Assembly (NCBI RefSeq): GCF_004137685.1 | Contig: NZ_QYBB01000019.1 | Location: forward strand, 1-64,000 | DNA length: 64,000 nt | Direction: 5' to 3' | Source: Lichenibacterium minor | GTDB lineage: Bacteria; Pseudomonadota; Alphaproteobacteria; Rhizobiales; Beijerinckiaceae | Shown: positions 40,027 through 49,174 of the stretch, one piece after another | Layout: every line of letters begins with the position of its first letter | Numbering within the stretch: position 1 is the stretch's first letter | The notes under the pieces: generated by a model | What the model was told of the DNA's origin: nothing | Database searches by the model: none | Seen by the model: the letters and a program-made list of their open reading frames with translations, nothing else | Program-made: the position numbers and the translations under genes

Positions 40027-41322
40027 TCAACCGTGGCCGGAGATGCGCTCCACCACGGCGCCGCACTGGCCGAGCTTGTGTTCCAGGTGCTCGAAGCCGC
40101 GGTCGAGGTGGTACACCCGGTTGACCATGGTTTCGCCTTCCGCCGCTAGTGCCGCGATGACGAGGGACACGGAGGCGCGCAGGTCCGTCGCCATCACGGG
40201 CGCGCCCTGGAGCTTCGGCACGCCGTCGACGATGGCGGCATCGCCGTCGAGGCGGATCTTCGCGCCGAAGCGCGACAGCTCGCCGACGTGCATGAAGCGG
40301 TTCTCGAAGATGGTTTCGGTGATGCGCGACGCGCCCGACGCCCGCGTCATCAGCGCCATGAACTGGGCCTGCAGGTCGGTCGGGAAGCCCGGGAAGGGCG
40401 CCGTCGAGATGTCGACGGGCGAGATGCCGTTGCCGTTGCGGCGCACCCTCAGGCCCTCGTCTGAGGCGTCGAGGCGGGCGCCCGCCTGCTGCAGCGCCTC
40501 GAAGGCGCCGCTGAGCAGGTCGGCGCGCGCGCCTTCCAGCATCACGTCGCCGCCCGTCATCGCCACCGCCATCGCGTAGGTGCCGGCCTCGATCCTGTCC
40601 GGCAGCACCGAGTGGCGCGCGCCGTGAAGCTTGGCCACGCCGTCGATCTCGATGGTTTCGGTGCCGGCGCCGGTGATGCGGGCCCCCATCTTGTTGAGGC
40701 AGTCCGCGAGGTCGACGATTTCCGGCTCGCGCGCGGCGTTCAGCACCGTCGTGCGGCCGTCCGCGAGGGCGGCGGCCATCAGCGCCGTGTGGGTGCCGCC
40801 CACCGTCACCTTGGGAAAGCTGATCTCGGCGCCCCGGAGCCCGCGGGGCGCCTTGGCGATGGCGTAGCCGTTCTCGATCGCGATGGTGGCGCCCAGGCGC
40901 TCCAGCACCATCAGGAGGAAGTCCACCGGCCGCGTCCCGATGGCGCAGCCGCCGGGCAGCGACACCTTGCAGGCGCCCATGCGGGCGAGCAGCGGCGCGA
41001 TGACCCAGAACGAGGCGCGCATGCGGCTGACGAGGTCGTAGGGTGCCGTGGTGTCGACGATGTGCTCGGCGCGGAGATCCACCGTCTGGCCCGACTGGAG
41101 CTCCTCGCCGGGGCGCTTGCCCTTCAGCGTGTAGTCGACGCCGTGGTTGCCGAGGATGCGCACCAGCATGTTGACGTCCGCCAAGCGCGGCACGTTCTCC
41201 AGCGTCAGCGTTTCGTCGGTGAGCAGGCTCGCGATCATCAGGGGTAGGGCCGCGTTCTTGGCGCCCGAGATGCGGATGATGCCGTGGAGCGGCTGTCCGC
41301 CGACGACGCGAATGCGGTCCAT
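40027..41322 (-). CDS. murA: UDP-N-acetylglucosamine 1-carboxyvinyltransferase MurA
   Basis: A 431-residue EPSP-synthase-fold enzyme. It transfers enolpyruvate from PEP to UDP-GlcNAc in the first committed step of peptidoglycan synthesis. Motifs: [17 protein letters not shown] near residue 19 (the conserved Lys-Asn pair), the catalytic loop [14 protein letters not shown] with Cys126 (the fosfomycin target), [28 protein letters not shown], and [16 protein letters not shown]. Length is normal. A small gene at 41386-41580 lies upstream in the same direction. Confidence 0.97.
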   Translation of the reverse strand: MDRIRVVGGQPLHGIIRISGAKNAALPLMIASLLTDETLTLENVPRLADVNMLVRILGNHGVDYTLKGKRPGEELQSGQTVDLRAEHIVDTTAPYDLVSRMRASFWVIAPLLARMGACKVSLPGGCAIGTRPVDFLLMVLERLGATIAIENGYAIAKAPRGLRGAEISFPKVTVGGTHTALMAAALADGRTTVLNAAREPEIVDLADCLNKMGARITGAGTETIEIDGVAKLHGARHSVLPDRIEAGTYAMAVAMTGGDVMLEGARADLLSGAFEALQQAGARLDASDEGLRVRRNGNGISPVDISTAPFPGFPTDLQAQFMALMTRASGASRITETIFENRFMHVGELSRFGAKIRLDGDAAIVDGVPKLQGAPVMATDLRASVSLVIAALAAEGETMVNRVYHLDRGFEHLEHKLGQCGAVVERISGHG

Positions 41323-41385
41323 GTGTCCTCGCTGGTGGTCGGGCCGCCCTGGGACGCGACCGCTGATGGGAAGAAGAAAAGCCGG

Positions 41386-41580
41386 TCAGCCCGCGGGGTC
41401 GGCCCGCTCGGCGTCGGCGCGGCCGCGGCTCTGGGCCTTGCGCCGCTTCAGGTTGGCGCGCAGTGCTTCGGCGCGCCGGTCGGTCCGTGCGAGCGCCTGG
41501 GCATCCGTTTCGGGGCGGGGCGCGTTCGGGCGATCGCCGGTCGACGACGCGGGGCCGTCCTGTCGATCGGTCGGGTCCAT
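41386..41580 (-). CDS. Small basic conserved protein (64 aa), function unknown
   Basis: A highly charged 64-residue protein with no membrane segment. The C-terminal half (RRAEALRANLKRRKAQSR) is an arginine/lysine-rich helix that I associate with short conserved Hyphomicrobiales proteins; the first half is disordered (Asp, Pro, Arg). ATG 41580 has AGGA 5 bases upstream. It is the gene before murA on the same strand, about 60 bases apart, so it may be cotranscribed. No function can be assigned. Confidence 0.6.
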   Translation of the reverse strand: MDPTDRQDGPASSTGDRPNAPRPETDAQALARTDRRAEALRANLKRRKAQSRGRADAERADPAG

Positions 41581-41789
41581 GGCCGTCCTCGTGGCGGGCG
41601 CCGCCCTGCGCCGCGCGGCGGAATCGTCATATTCCCTTCGCCGAAGGGCGGCAAGCCGCGCGGCCCGCGGTGGCACGTCCGCCGGGCAGGCTCGCGCGAC
41701 GCGTTCGGCCCCCTGCGCTCACCGGCGCCGCGACGGCTTCGCCTCGGGTCGCACGCGGGGGGATCGCCCGGCGCGGGGGGCGCGGCGCG

Positions 41790-44216
41790 TTACGCGGCGC
41801 GCGCTCTGTCGTCGGGGCGCGGGGCGGCGCTCCGGCTTTCCAGCTCCTCCATCACCAGGCGCGCGAGGGCGGCGAGCAGGTCGCGCCCGCGGTCGTCGAG
41901 CGGGGCGCGGGGTGCCGTGTCGGCGATGCAAAGCGCCCCCAACCGGGCGCCCCCGTTGGGGTCGACCAGCGGCGCGCCGGCGTAGAACGCCACCCCGCCG
42001 CGGGTCAGCGCGTTGGCGGCGAAGCGGGGGTCGGCGGCCGTGTCCGGCACGACCAGGGGCGCGTCGCCCAGGATGGTATGGGCGCAGAAGGCGTCGCGGC
42101 GCGGCACGGCGTCGATCTCCGTGCCGTGCCGCCCCACGAGGGTCGCGGTGTCGCGGCCGATCAGCGACACGAAGGCCACCGGCACGTCGAGCAGGTGGGC
42201 GGCCACGCGGGCGATGCGGTCGAGGGATTCGGAGGGCGCGAGGGCGCCCGAGCCCTCGTAGGCGGCGAGCGCCGCCAAACGCTCGGCCTCGTCGGCGGGC
42301 ACGGGGGCGAGGGGGGCGTCGGGAAGGCTCGCCGTCACGCGGTTCCGCCCGGTCCGCTTGGCCTCGTAGAGGCAGGTATCGGCGGCGGCCACCAGCGCGT
42401 CCCTGTCGGGTTGGCGTCCCGTCGCGGGGCCGGAGGTGGCGCAGCCGATGCTGACCGTCACCACCCCGCCGCAGAACGGGTTGCCGTCGTGGGGGAGCGC
42501 CAGGGCTTCGACGGCGCGGCGGACGCGCTCCGCCACGACGGCGGCGCCCTTGGCGTCGGTCCCGGGCAGCACCATGGCGAATTCTTCGCCGCCGTAGCGG
42601 GCCGTGAGATCGCCGGGCCGCGAGATCACGCCCCGGACCGCATCCGCCACGGCGCGGAGGCAGCCGTCGCCGCCCTGGTGCCCGTAGCGGTCGTTGAACA
42701 GCTTGAACCGGTCGACGTCGAGCAGCAGCAGCGAGATCGGCCCGTCGTCCCGCTCGGCGCGGCGCCATTCGGCTTCCAGGATCTCGTCGAACCGCCGGCG
42801 GTTGGCGAGGCCCGTCAGGGCGTCGTTGTTGGCGAGGTGGGCCAGCTCGGCATTCAGCGCGGCGGCCCTTTCCTCGGCGTGCTTGCGCAGGGTGATGTCG
42901 CGCAGCACGGCGATGAAGCCCCGGTCTCCGGGCAGCAGGCCGTAGCGGCCCTCGACCCAGACGATGCGGCCGGTGCGGTGGCGAAGGCGGTACACCGCCT
43001 CGACGTCGGAGCGCCCTTCGCGCGCCGACAGGATCAGGGCCGCGACGGTCGGCCAGTCGTCGGTGTGGATGATCTCCTGCGGGCTGCGCCCGACCAGCTC
43101 CTCCGGCTCGTAGCCCAGCACAGACCGGCAGGCGGGCGACACGTAGCTGCGCCGCAGCGACGGGTCGAGCCGCATGATGACGTCCTGCGCGTTCTCGGCG
43201 AGGAGCCGGTATTCCGCCTCGCTTTCGGACAGCCTGCGCTCGGTCCGGGCCGTCCGCTCCAGCTGCCGCGTCAGCTTCGATCCCAGGCCCAGCGCCAGGA
43301 AGCAGAGCGCCGCCAGCGCCACGCCGACGATGGCGGTCTTCTCGCGCCACGCCGCGAACACGTCGTCCTCCGCCATCGCGACGTCGACGATCATCGGCAG
43401 GCTGCCCACCCGGGCGAAGCTGTAGATCCGCTGGAGCCCGTCGGTGGAGGCCGTCCCGCTGAAGGTCCCGGACGGCGCCGTGAGGAAGCGCTGGAAGTTT
43501 GCGCTGCCGGCGAAGCTGCGGCCGATGTCGCTGGCGGCGGGCAAGCGCATCACGCAGGTGCCGTCGAGCAGGAACAGGTTGATGTTGCCCCGCCGGCCGA
43601 GGTCCTCGCGGGCGAAGAGCTCGTGGAAATAGCTGAGCCCGATCGTGCCCACCACGACGCCCACGAACGACCCGTCGGCGGCGCGCAGGCTTCGGCTGAA
43701 GGCGATGACCTCGTCGCCGCCGGTCACGCGGCGGCGGAAGGGGCGGCTGATGTAGAGGCCCCGGCTCGGGTTCGCCTTCTGCGCCTGGAACGCGTCGCGG
43801 TCGGACAGGTCCGCCCCGATGAAGCCCGGTGCCGAGCCGCGCACCACCTTGCCGTCGCGGTCCAGCACCAGCAGCGAGCCGAGGCCCCGCCCGGTCGCGG
43901 AGCGGTCGTAGAGCATCAGGTCCTGCACGCGAGGGCTGAGGGTCGCGAGGTCGGGTTCGGACAGGCCGTCGGCGACGGCGCGCAGCGACAGGTCGTAGAG
44001 CTCGATGTTGCGGTCGATGTTCTGGGCCAGGGCGGCGACGAGGTTGCGCTCGCCCGTCACCGCCTGGTCCCAGGTGTCCCGGTGCAGGTCGGCGAGCATC
44101 AGCGCGGATGCCGCGCAGAAGCCGCCCACGACGAGCACCACGGTGGCGATCCAGAACCGGGAGGACGCGGCGAACCGCGGCGTCCGGGGCCGGGTGGAAG
44201 GCGCGATGGCGGTCAA
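41790..44216 (-). CDS. Membrane diguanylate cyclase with Cache, PAS, GGDEF and C-terminal GAF domains
   Basis: An 808-residue c-di-GMP synthase. A membrane segment (about 21-43), a large periplasmic Cache-like sensor (about 50-288) and a second segment (about 290-312) precede a PAS domain (about 335-450: AENAQDVIMRLDPSLRRSYV, and a PAC-like WVEGRYGLLPGDRGFIAV). The GGDEF domain spans about 470-640. Active-site RYGGEEF lies near 541-545, with the inhibitory I-site RPGD exactly five residues before it, and DALTGLANRRRFDE at the start. A GAF domain follows at about 655-795 (LDVPVAFVSLIGRD, DAFCAHTIL, GARLGALCIAD). GAF domains usually precede the output domain, so the C-terminal position is less common. 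ATG 44216. It is likely to respond to an extracellular small ligand. Confidence 0.92.
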   Translation of the reverse strand: MTAIAPSTRPRTPRFAASSRFWIATVVLVVGGFCAASALMLADLHRDTWDQAVTGERNLVAALAQNIDRNIELYDLSLRAVADGLSEPDLATLSPRVQDLMLYDRSATGRGLGSLLVLDRDGKVVRGSAPGFIGADLSDRDAFQAQKANPSRGLYISRPFRRRVTGGDEVIAFSRSLRAADGSFVGVVVGTIGLSYFHELFAREDLGRRGNINLFLLDGTCVMRLPAASDIGRSFAGSANFQRFLTAPSGTFSGTASTDGLQRIYSFARVGSLPMIVDVAMAEDDVFAAWREKTAIVGVALAALCFLALGLGSKLTRQLERTARTERRLSESEAEYRLLAENAQDVIMRLDPSLRRSYVSPACRSVLGYEPEELVGRSPQEIIHTDDWPTVAALILSAREGRSDVEAVYRLRHRTGRIVWVEGRYGLLPGDRGFIAVLRDITLRKHAEERAAALNAELAHLANNDALTGLANRRRFDEILEAEWRRAERDDGPISLLLLDVDRFKLFNDRYGHQGGDGCLRAVADAVRGVISRPGDLTARYGGEEFAMVLPGTDAKGAAVVAERVRRAVEALALPHDGNPFCGGVVTVSIGCATSGPATGRQPDRDALVAAADTCLYEAKRTGRNRVTASLPDAPLAPVPADEAERLAALAAYEGSGALAPSESLDRIARVAAHLLDVPVAFVSLIGRDTATLVGRHGTEIDAVPRRDAFCAHTILGDAPLVVPDTAADPRFAANALTRGGVAFYAGAPLVDPNGGARLGALCIADTAPRAPLDDRGRDLLAALARLVMEELESRSAAPRPDDRARAA

Positions 44217-44443
44217 GGTGTCACTCCCGGCGTCGCCCCAACGCTGGGGCAGCGCGCCTGAAGCCGGGTTAACGGGACGAACCGTTCGACGATCGCGGTG
44301 AACGCTTGGCGAACGGGCGGGCCCCGCCGCGGTGCCCGGCGAGCGCCGCGCCGCCGCCCGGTGCCGCCCGCCGGCGCCACGGCCGGGCGGGCATCGTCAC
44401 GCCGACGGGTGGCGCACCGGATCGGCGCCGGCTCCGGACGGCA

Positions 44444-45046
44444 TCAATGCGTCGCGCCGGGACCGCGGCCGGGCAGGGGCGTCGGGGCGCTCCCGTCGCC
44501 TTCGCCCAGCGCCCGCTGCACCATGATGCTGTCCGACCAATGGCCGAACTTGAACGCCACCGCGGGCAGCACGCCGACGCGCCGGAAGCCGCAATGCTCG
44601 TGCAGCCTGAGCGACGCCTCGTTGGCCCCGTCGATGTAGCCGATCATCTGGCGGTAGCCGCCCGCCGCGCAGGCGTCCACCAGCGCCGGGAGCAGGAGCC
44701 GGCCGATGCCCATGCCGGTGCGCTCCGGATGGATGTAGATCGAGTGCTTGAGCGTGTAGCGGTAGGCCGGCCGCTTGCGGAACGGCACCGCGTAGGCGTA
44801 GCCCGCCACCTCGCCGTCGAGCGCCGCCACGAGGTGGGGCAACCGCTTCGCCCGCATGTTGCGGCGGCGGCGCTTCAGGTCCTCCGCGTCGATGCCCTCG
44901 ACCTCGTAGGCGCCGACGTCGCCGATGCCGCGCCCGATGTGGTGGGAATAGATCGCCACCATGGCGGGGACGTCGGCGTCCGTGGAAGGGCGGATCGCCA
45001 GGGTGCGGTCGGACAGGGTCCGGTCGGACGGGGTCGTCGCGTCCAT
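44444..45046 (-). CDS. GNAT-family acetyltransferase, phosphinothricin acetyltransferase-like
   Basis: A 200-residue N-acetyltransferase. It has LAIRPSTDADVPAMVAIYSHHI near the N-terminus, the acetyl-CoA site HSIYIHPERTGMGIGRLLLPALV (TGMGIG loop) and the PAT/Bar-type ending NEASLRLHEHCGFRRVGVL, with VAFKFGHWSDSIMVQRAL. The family acetylates small amines such as phosphinothricin, methionine sulfone or sulfoximine-like compounds. The start ATG overlaps the stop of the upstream decarboxylase gene (ATGA at 45046), so the two are translationally coupled. That makes an amine made by the decarboxylase a plausible, untested, substrate. Confidence 0.87.
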   Translation of the reverse strand: MDATTPSDRTLSDRTLAIRPSTDADVPAMVAIYSHHIGRGIGDVGAYEVEGIDAEDLKRRRRNMRAKRLPHLVAALDGEVAGYAYAVPFRKRPAYRYTLKHSIYIHPERTGMGIGRLLLPALVDACAAGGYRQMIGYIDGANEASLRLHEHCGFRRVGVLPAVAFKFGHWSDSIMVQRALGEGDGSAPTPLPGRGPGATH

Positions 45047-47436
45047 CAGAACTCCCGCGGCCGGCTGCGGGCCCCGGCGCGCCCGCCTTCGCGCATCACG
45101 TAGGTGTAGAAGCGGATGCGCCCGCCCGGGTCCACCTCCCGGTAGACGCCCTGGATCTCGGCGTCGAGGCCGGGGAAGCGGTTCGAGCTTTCCTCGAACA
45201 TCTTGAAGTAATCGAGCATGGGCTTCGCGCGTGGCCCGATCCGCTCGCCCGGCACCAGCACGCCGATGCCCGGCGGGTAGACCAGCATCAGCGTCGTGAC
45301 GATGCGCCCTTCCGCTTCCTCGATCGGCACGTAGTCGACGCGGTTGCGCACCAGCGCCCGCACGGCCTCGTGGGGTGGCACCACCATCTCGGGCAGGTGG
45401 TCGGGCTCGAACATGGCGCGCTGCAGCCGGCTCGTGCCGTGGGCGCGGTGGAACGCGTGGAACTCGCGGCAAAGCGCCTGGATGCGCATCCCGCCGTAGC
45501 GCTTGGCGCGGCGGCGCACGAAGTCGGGCATGACCTCCTCGACGGGCGCGTCCTCGTCGTGCAGCCGCTTGAAGGCCACGAGCGCCGAGATCAGCGTGCC
45601 GGCCTTGGACGATTCCACCCCCGGCGTGAGCAGGAACAGCATGGAGTTGAGGTCGTTCTTCTCCGGCACGATGCGGTTCTCGCGCAGGTACTGCGCCACC
45701 ACGGGGGCGGGGATGCCGACATCGGCGTAGTCGCCGGTGGCGCGGTCGAAGCCCGGGGTCAGGATCGTCAGCTTGTTCGGGTCGGTGAGGGCGAAGCCTT
45801 CCGCGACATGGCGGAAGCCGTGCCAGCGGGCCCCGGGCTGCAGCATCCAGAAGCGGGGGTCGGTGGCGAGGTCGTCGGTCGGCACCTCCTCCCACGGCAG
45901 ATCGCCCGCGGGCTCGTCCTCGGTCGCCGGCATCGGCACCGTGTCGGGCACGAAGGGGTCGAAGAACCAGCGCTGGCCGGGCTCCTCCTTGGACTCGAAC
46001 TCGCGCCGGATGGCGCGGATCTTCTTGCGCAGCTCGATGCCGAGCCGCACCGTGTCGTCCCACAGCACCTGGCCGGAGCGGCCCTTCATCATCTGCGCGC
46101 CGACGTCGAGCGAGGCGAAGATGGGATAGAAGGGCGACGTCGAGGCGTGGAGCAGGAAGCTTTCGTTCATGCGCCGGTGCTCGACGCGCCGCTCCTGGCC
46201 GCGGATATGGCCGTCCTTGGTGTGGATCTGCGACGCCTGCGAGAAGGACGCGAGCTGCTTGTGCGCCGATTGTGTGGCGATGACGCCGGGCGAATCGGGG
46301 CCCAGCTCCTTCAGCCCCATGGCGAAGCGGCCGGCATACAGCGGATGGAACTTCATGAAGCCCGCCCAGGCCTCGTCGAACAGGATGTAGTCGCACAGGT
46401 GCCCGATGCGGGCGACGATCTGCTCGGCCGAATAGATCGTGCCGTCGTAGGTGCATTGCTCGATCACCGCCACGCGGAACGGCCGCGGCCTGCGCCACGC
46501 GTCGGGGTCGATGACGAGCGGGTTGTCGCGGATGCGCTCGCGGATCCGCTCCTCGTCGAAGGCGTCGGCGTAGATGGGCCCGATGAGCCCGTGGGCGTTG
46601 CGGTCCGTCGGCAGGAACACCGGGATGCCTTCGCCGAGGAACAGCGCCCCGTGCAGCGCGGCCTTGTGGTTGTTGCGGTCGAACAGCACGAGGTCGCCTT
46701 CGGCCACGAGGGCGTTCAGCACCACCTTGTTCGACGCGGACGTGCCGTTGAGCACGAAATAGGTGCGCTCGGCCCCGAAGATCGCCGCGGCTTCGCGCTG
46801 GGCGCGCAGCGCCGGGCCCTCGTGGACCAGGAGGTCGCCGAGGTCGAGCACGGAATTGTCGATGTCGTCGCGGAAGATCGCTTCCCCGAGGTGCTCGACG
46901 AAGATGCGGCCGATGGGCGACCGGTTGTAGAACACGCCGCCGTTGTGGCCCGGGCAGGTCCACAGCTGGTTGCCCTGCTCGGCATAGTCGACGAGCGCGC
47001 CGAAGAAGGGCGTCTTCAGCGTGTCGGCATATTGCTTGACGCGGCTGACGAGGCCGCGGGCGATGAAGTCCGGGGTTTCCTCCGCCAGGAAGATGTAGCC
47101 GTCGATGAAGTCGACGACCTCGACCGGGATGTCCTCTAGGCGCTTGCGCCGCACCATCACGACGATGGGCATCTCGAGCCCGCGCTTGCGCATGAGGTTG
47201 ACCAGCGCCGCCGTCTTGCCTTCCAGGCCGCGCTTGCCCCAGTCGACCACCATGCAGCCGATGGCGGCGTCGGTCTGCACCGCGATGGCGGCGTCCTCGA
47301 CCTTGCGCGCGCGCACCACCTCGAAGCCGGATTTCTCCACCGCCTCGATGATCTGCTCGATGCGCCGCCCTTCGAGGTCGTCGGGGTCGAAGGTGGGCGT
47401 GCACATCAGCACGGTGAAGCGACGGGTGAAATCCAA
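45046..47436 (-). CDS. PLP-dependent Orn/Lys/Arg decarboxylase (fold type I)
   Basis: A 796-residue basic amino-acid decarboxylase. An N-terminal receiver-like wing domain (about 1-125; VVRARKVEDAAIAVQTD and VVDWGKRGLEG) precedes the fold-type-I domain. PLP site features are YFVLNGTSASNKVVLNAL, DRNNHKAALHGAL, the aspartate in YILFDEAWAGFMKFHP and the Schiff-base Lys393 (TQSAHKQLASFSQ). The C-terminal domain is present in full. It removes CO2 from ornithine, lysine or arginine to form putrescine, cadaverine or agmatine; the exact substrate is not clear. The start is TTG 47436, backed by GGAGG 7 bases upstream. The stop codon overlaps the start of the GNAT gene, which is probably cotranscribed. 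Confidence 0.92.
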   Translation of the reverse strand: MDFTRRFTVLMCTPTFDPDDLEGRRIEQIIEAVEKSGFEVVRARKVEDAAIAVQTDAAIGCMVVDWGKRGLEGKTAALVNLMRKRGLEMPIVVMVRRKRLEDIPVEVVDFIDGYIFLAEETPDFIARGLVSRVKQYADTLKTPFFGALVDYAEQGNQLWTCPGHNGGVFYNRSPIGRIFVEHLGEAIFRDDIDNSVLDLGDLLVHEGPALRAQREAAAIFGAERTYFVLNGTSASNKVVLNALVAEGDLVLFDRNNHKAALHGALFLGEGIPVFLPTDRNAHGLIGPIYADAFDEERIRERIRDNPLVIDPDAWRRPRPFRVAVIEQCTYDGTIYSAEQIVARIGHLCDYILFDEAWAGFMKFHPLYAGRFAMGLKELGPDSPGVIATQSAHKQLASFSQASQIHTKDGHIRGQERRVEHRRMNESFLLHASTSPFYPIFASLDVGAQMMKGRSGQVLWDDTVRLGIELRKKIRAIRREFESKEEPGQRWFFDPFVPDTVPMPATEDEPAGDLPWEEVPTDDLATDPRFWMLQPGARWHGFRHVAEGFALTDPNKLTILTPGFDRATGDYADVGIPAPVVAQYLRENRIVPEKNDLNSMLFLLTPGVESSKAGTLISALVAFKRLHDEDAPVEEVMPDFVRRRAKRYGGMRIQALCREFHAFHRAHGTSRLQRAMFEPDHLPEMVVPPHEAVRALVRNRVDYVPIEEAEGRIVTTLMLVYPPGIGVLVPGERIGPRAKPMLDYFKMFEESSNRFPGLDAEIQGVYREVDPGGRIRFYTYVMREGGRAGARSRPREF

Positions 47437-47598
47437 GGGGCAGCCTCCGGGCGGACCGCTTCAATCGGGGCCGAGTGCGACAATGGCGTGACGGCGGCCG
47501 GGCGGAGCGGTGTGACAGGTCGGACGTCGGCCGCGACCGGCGGCCCCGGGGGCGATGGGACCCCCCGCGGGACCCCTACGACGGGAACGGCGGCCGGG

Positions 47599-48447
47599 TC
47601 ACTCCCCCGCGAGCCACCGCACCGTCCATTCCGTGGCCTGGCCGGGCCGGGCGAGCGTTTCGGCGAGCCAGGGCAGCAGCGTTTCCGCCTCGCCCTTCAG
47701 CACGTAGGGCGGGTTGACGAAGGCGAGGCCGCATCCCGCGAGAGGCCCGGCGTCCGGGTCGCCGACGAGGAGGTGCACCTGCAGCACGCGCTTCATGCCG
47801 GACCGCGCGAGGCCGGCGGCGAAGCGGCCCACGGCGGCGCGGTTCTTCAGCGGGTACCACAGCATGTAGGAGCCGGTCGGCCACCTCGCGTGGGCGCGCA
47901 GCATGGCGGCCAGGAGCCTGTCGAACTCGTCCGTCTTCTCGAAGGGCGGGTCGACCAGCACGAGGCCGCGGCGCTCGGGCGGGGGCAGCACGGCGTTCAG
48001 CGCCGCGTAGCCGTCCGACGCCAGGACGCGCACGCGCGGGTCCCGGCCCGTTTCCCGCTTCAGCGCTTCGGCGTCCTCGGGATGGAGTTCGCACAGCGTC
48101 AGGCGGTCCTCCGGGCGCAGCACCCATTGCGCCACGGCCGGCGAGCCCGGGTAGGAGCGCCACGCGCCGTCGGCGCCGCGCGGGCCGACCGCGGCGAGGT
48201 AGGGCGCCATCACGTCGGCGAGGGCGGGCGGCACCGCGGCGGCATCGATGCGGGCGATGCCGTCGCGCCATTCGCCGGTGCGGGTCGCCTCGTCGCCGGT
48301 CAGGTCGTAGACGCCCAGCCCCGCATGAGTGTCGACGAAGCGCAGGGGGGCCGGCTTGGCGATCATGTAGGTGAGCACGCGGGCCAGCAGGGCGTGCTTG
48401 AGGACGTCGGCGAAGTTGCCGGCGTGGAAGGCGTGGCGGTAGTTCAT
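47599..48447 (-). CDS. rlmJ: 23S rRNA (adenine(2030)-N6)-methyltransferase RlmJ
   Basis: A 282-residue RlmJ-family methyltransferase. It starts with MNYRHAFHAGNFADVLKH, the N-terminal signature of the family. SAM-site features include FVDTHAGLGVYDL near residue 41 and the catalytic motif IV LVLVDPPFEKTDEF near 170. ATG 48447 is selected because it begins exactly at the family N-terminus; the frame runs a little further upstream without similarity. It modifies A2030 of 23S rRNA in E. coli, probably the equivalent base here. It is likely cotranscribed with the downstream decarboxylase or alone; the gap to it is about 160 bp. Confidence 0.95.
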   Translation of the reverse strand: MNYRHAFHAGNFADVLKHALLARVLTYMIAKPAPLRFVDTHAGLGVYDLTGDEATRTGEWRDGIARIDAAAVPPALADVMAPYLAAVGPRGADGAWRSYPGSPAVAQWVLRPEDRLTLCELHPEDAEALKRETGRDPRVRVLASDGYAALNAVLPPPERRGLVLVDPPFEKTDEFDRLLAAMLRAHARWPTGSYMLWYPLKNRAAVGRFAAGLARSGMKRVLQVHLLVGDPDAGPLAGCGLAFVNPPYVLKGEAETLLPWLAETLARPGQATEWTVRWLAGE

Positions 48448-48514
48448 GGCGCGAGCCTTACACCGGCCCGGGCCGCGTCGCACCCTGCGAAGGGCGAAAG
48501 CCCCTCGCCCCGCG

Positions 48515-49174
48515 TCAGCGCACCGGCGGCACGTCGATGCCCGGCGCGCGGCAGGATGCGCGCGCGACCTCCGGGCAGGCGACGAAGGAGCGGAGGTCCT
48601 TGCTGAAGCAGACCCGGACCTCCTCCAGATCGCCCGCCCGGCAGGTCACCGCCATCTCGTCCGGGCGCAGGCCGGGGTTCGCCGCCGCGAAGGTGCGGGC
48701 GATGTCGAGCGGAGCCCAGATCTGGTCCTGCGCCGGCCTGGCGAAGGGGGCCGGCACCGTCACGGCATCGCGCGCCCGGCGCACGGCGGCGAAATAGTCG
48801 GTCGGGCTCAGCCCCGTGCAGGTCCCGTGCTTGCGCCACTCGTAGCGCGCCAGCCCTTCGGACGGGTACACACCGTCCGTCGTGGCGAGCGCCTGGCGCG
48901 ACGGGCTCCGTTCCGCTCCCCCGCAGTCGCTGGGAAAGCCGTGGTCGAACTGCGGCCACAGCCCGTGGACCGTGAAGCCGATGCCGCTTCCGGCCGCGCA
49001 CTGGTCCTTGGCCTTGGCTTCGCCGCCCGTCGCGCAGAAGCCCGGCGACCAGGACAGGGACAGGACGTAGAAGTCGAAGCGCCCGGGCGCCACCGGCCCG
49101 CCCGCCGCCGTCTGGGCCGCGGCCGGGACCGCGAGCACGCCCAGCGCGGCCGCGAGGGCGGCGAGCCGTGTCAC
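48515..49174 (-). CDS. Secreted ribonuclease T2
   Basis: A 219-residue RNase T2 with a signal peptide (hydrophobic core AALAAALGVLAVPAAAQ, cleavage near residue 22). The two active-site segments are intact: CAS I GFTVHGLWPQ and CAS II YEWRKHGTC, each with the catalytic histidine, plus the substrate-facing LSLSWSPGFC near the N-terminus. Several cysteines suggest disulfides. Secreted RNases of this family cleave single-stranded RNA without sequence strictness, in the periplasm or outside the cell. GTG 49174 overlaps the stop codon of the upstream small secreted protein gene (GTGA), so both are translated as a pair. Confidence 0.93.
   Translation of the reverse strand: MTRLAALAAALGVLAVPAAAQTAAGGPVAPGRFDFYVLSLSWSPGFCATGGEAKAKDQCAAGSGIGFTVHGLWPQFDHGFPSDCGGAERSPSRQALATTDGVYPSEGLARYEWRKHGTCTGLSPTDYFAAVRRARDAVTVPAPFARPAQDQIWAPLDIARTFAAANPGLRPDEMAVTCRAGDLEEVRVCFSKDLRSFVACPEVARASCRAPGIDVPPVR

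Noticed and set aside
44217..47600. Possible speF-type riboswitch upstream of the decarboxylase
   Set aside because: The region 47437-47598 is very GC-rich and I saw none of the conserved blocks of that RNA; not supportable.
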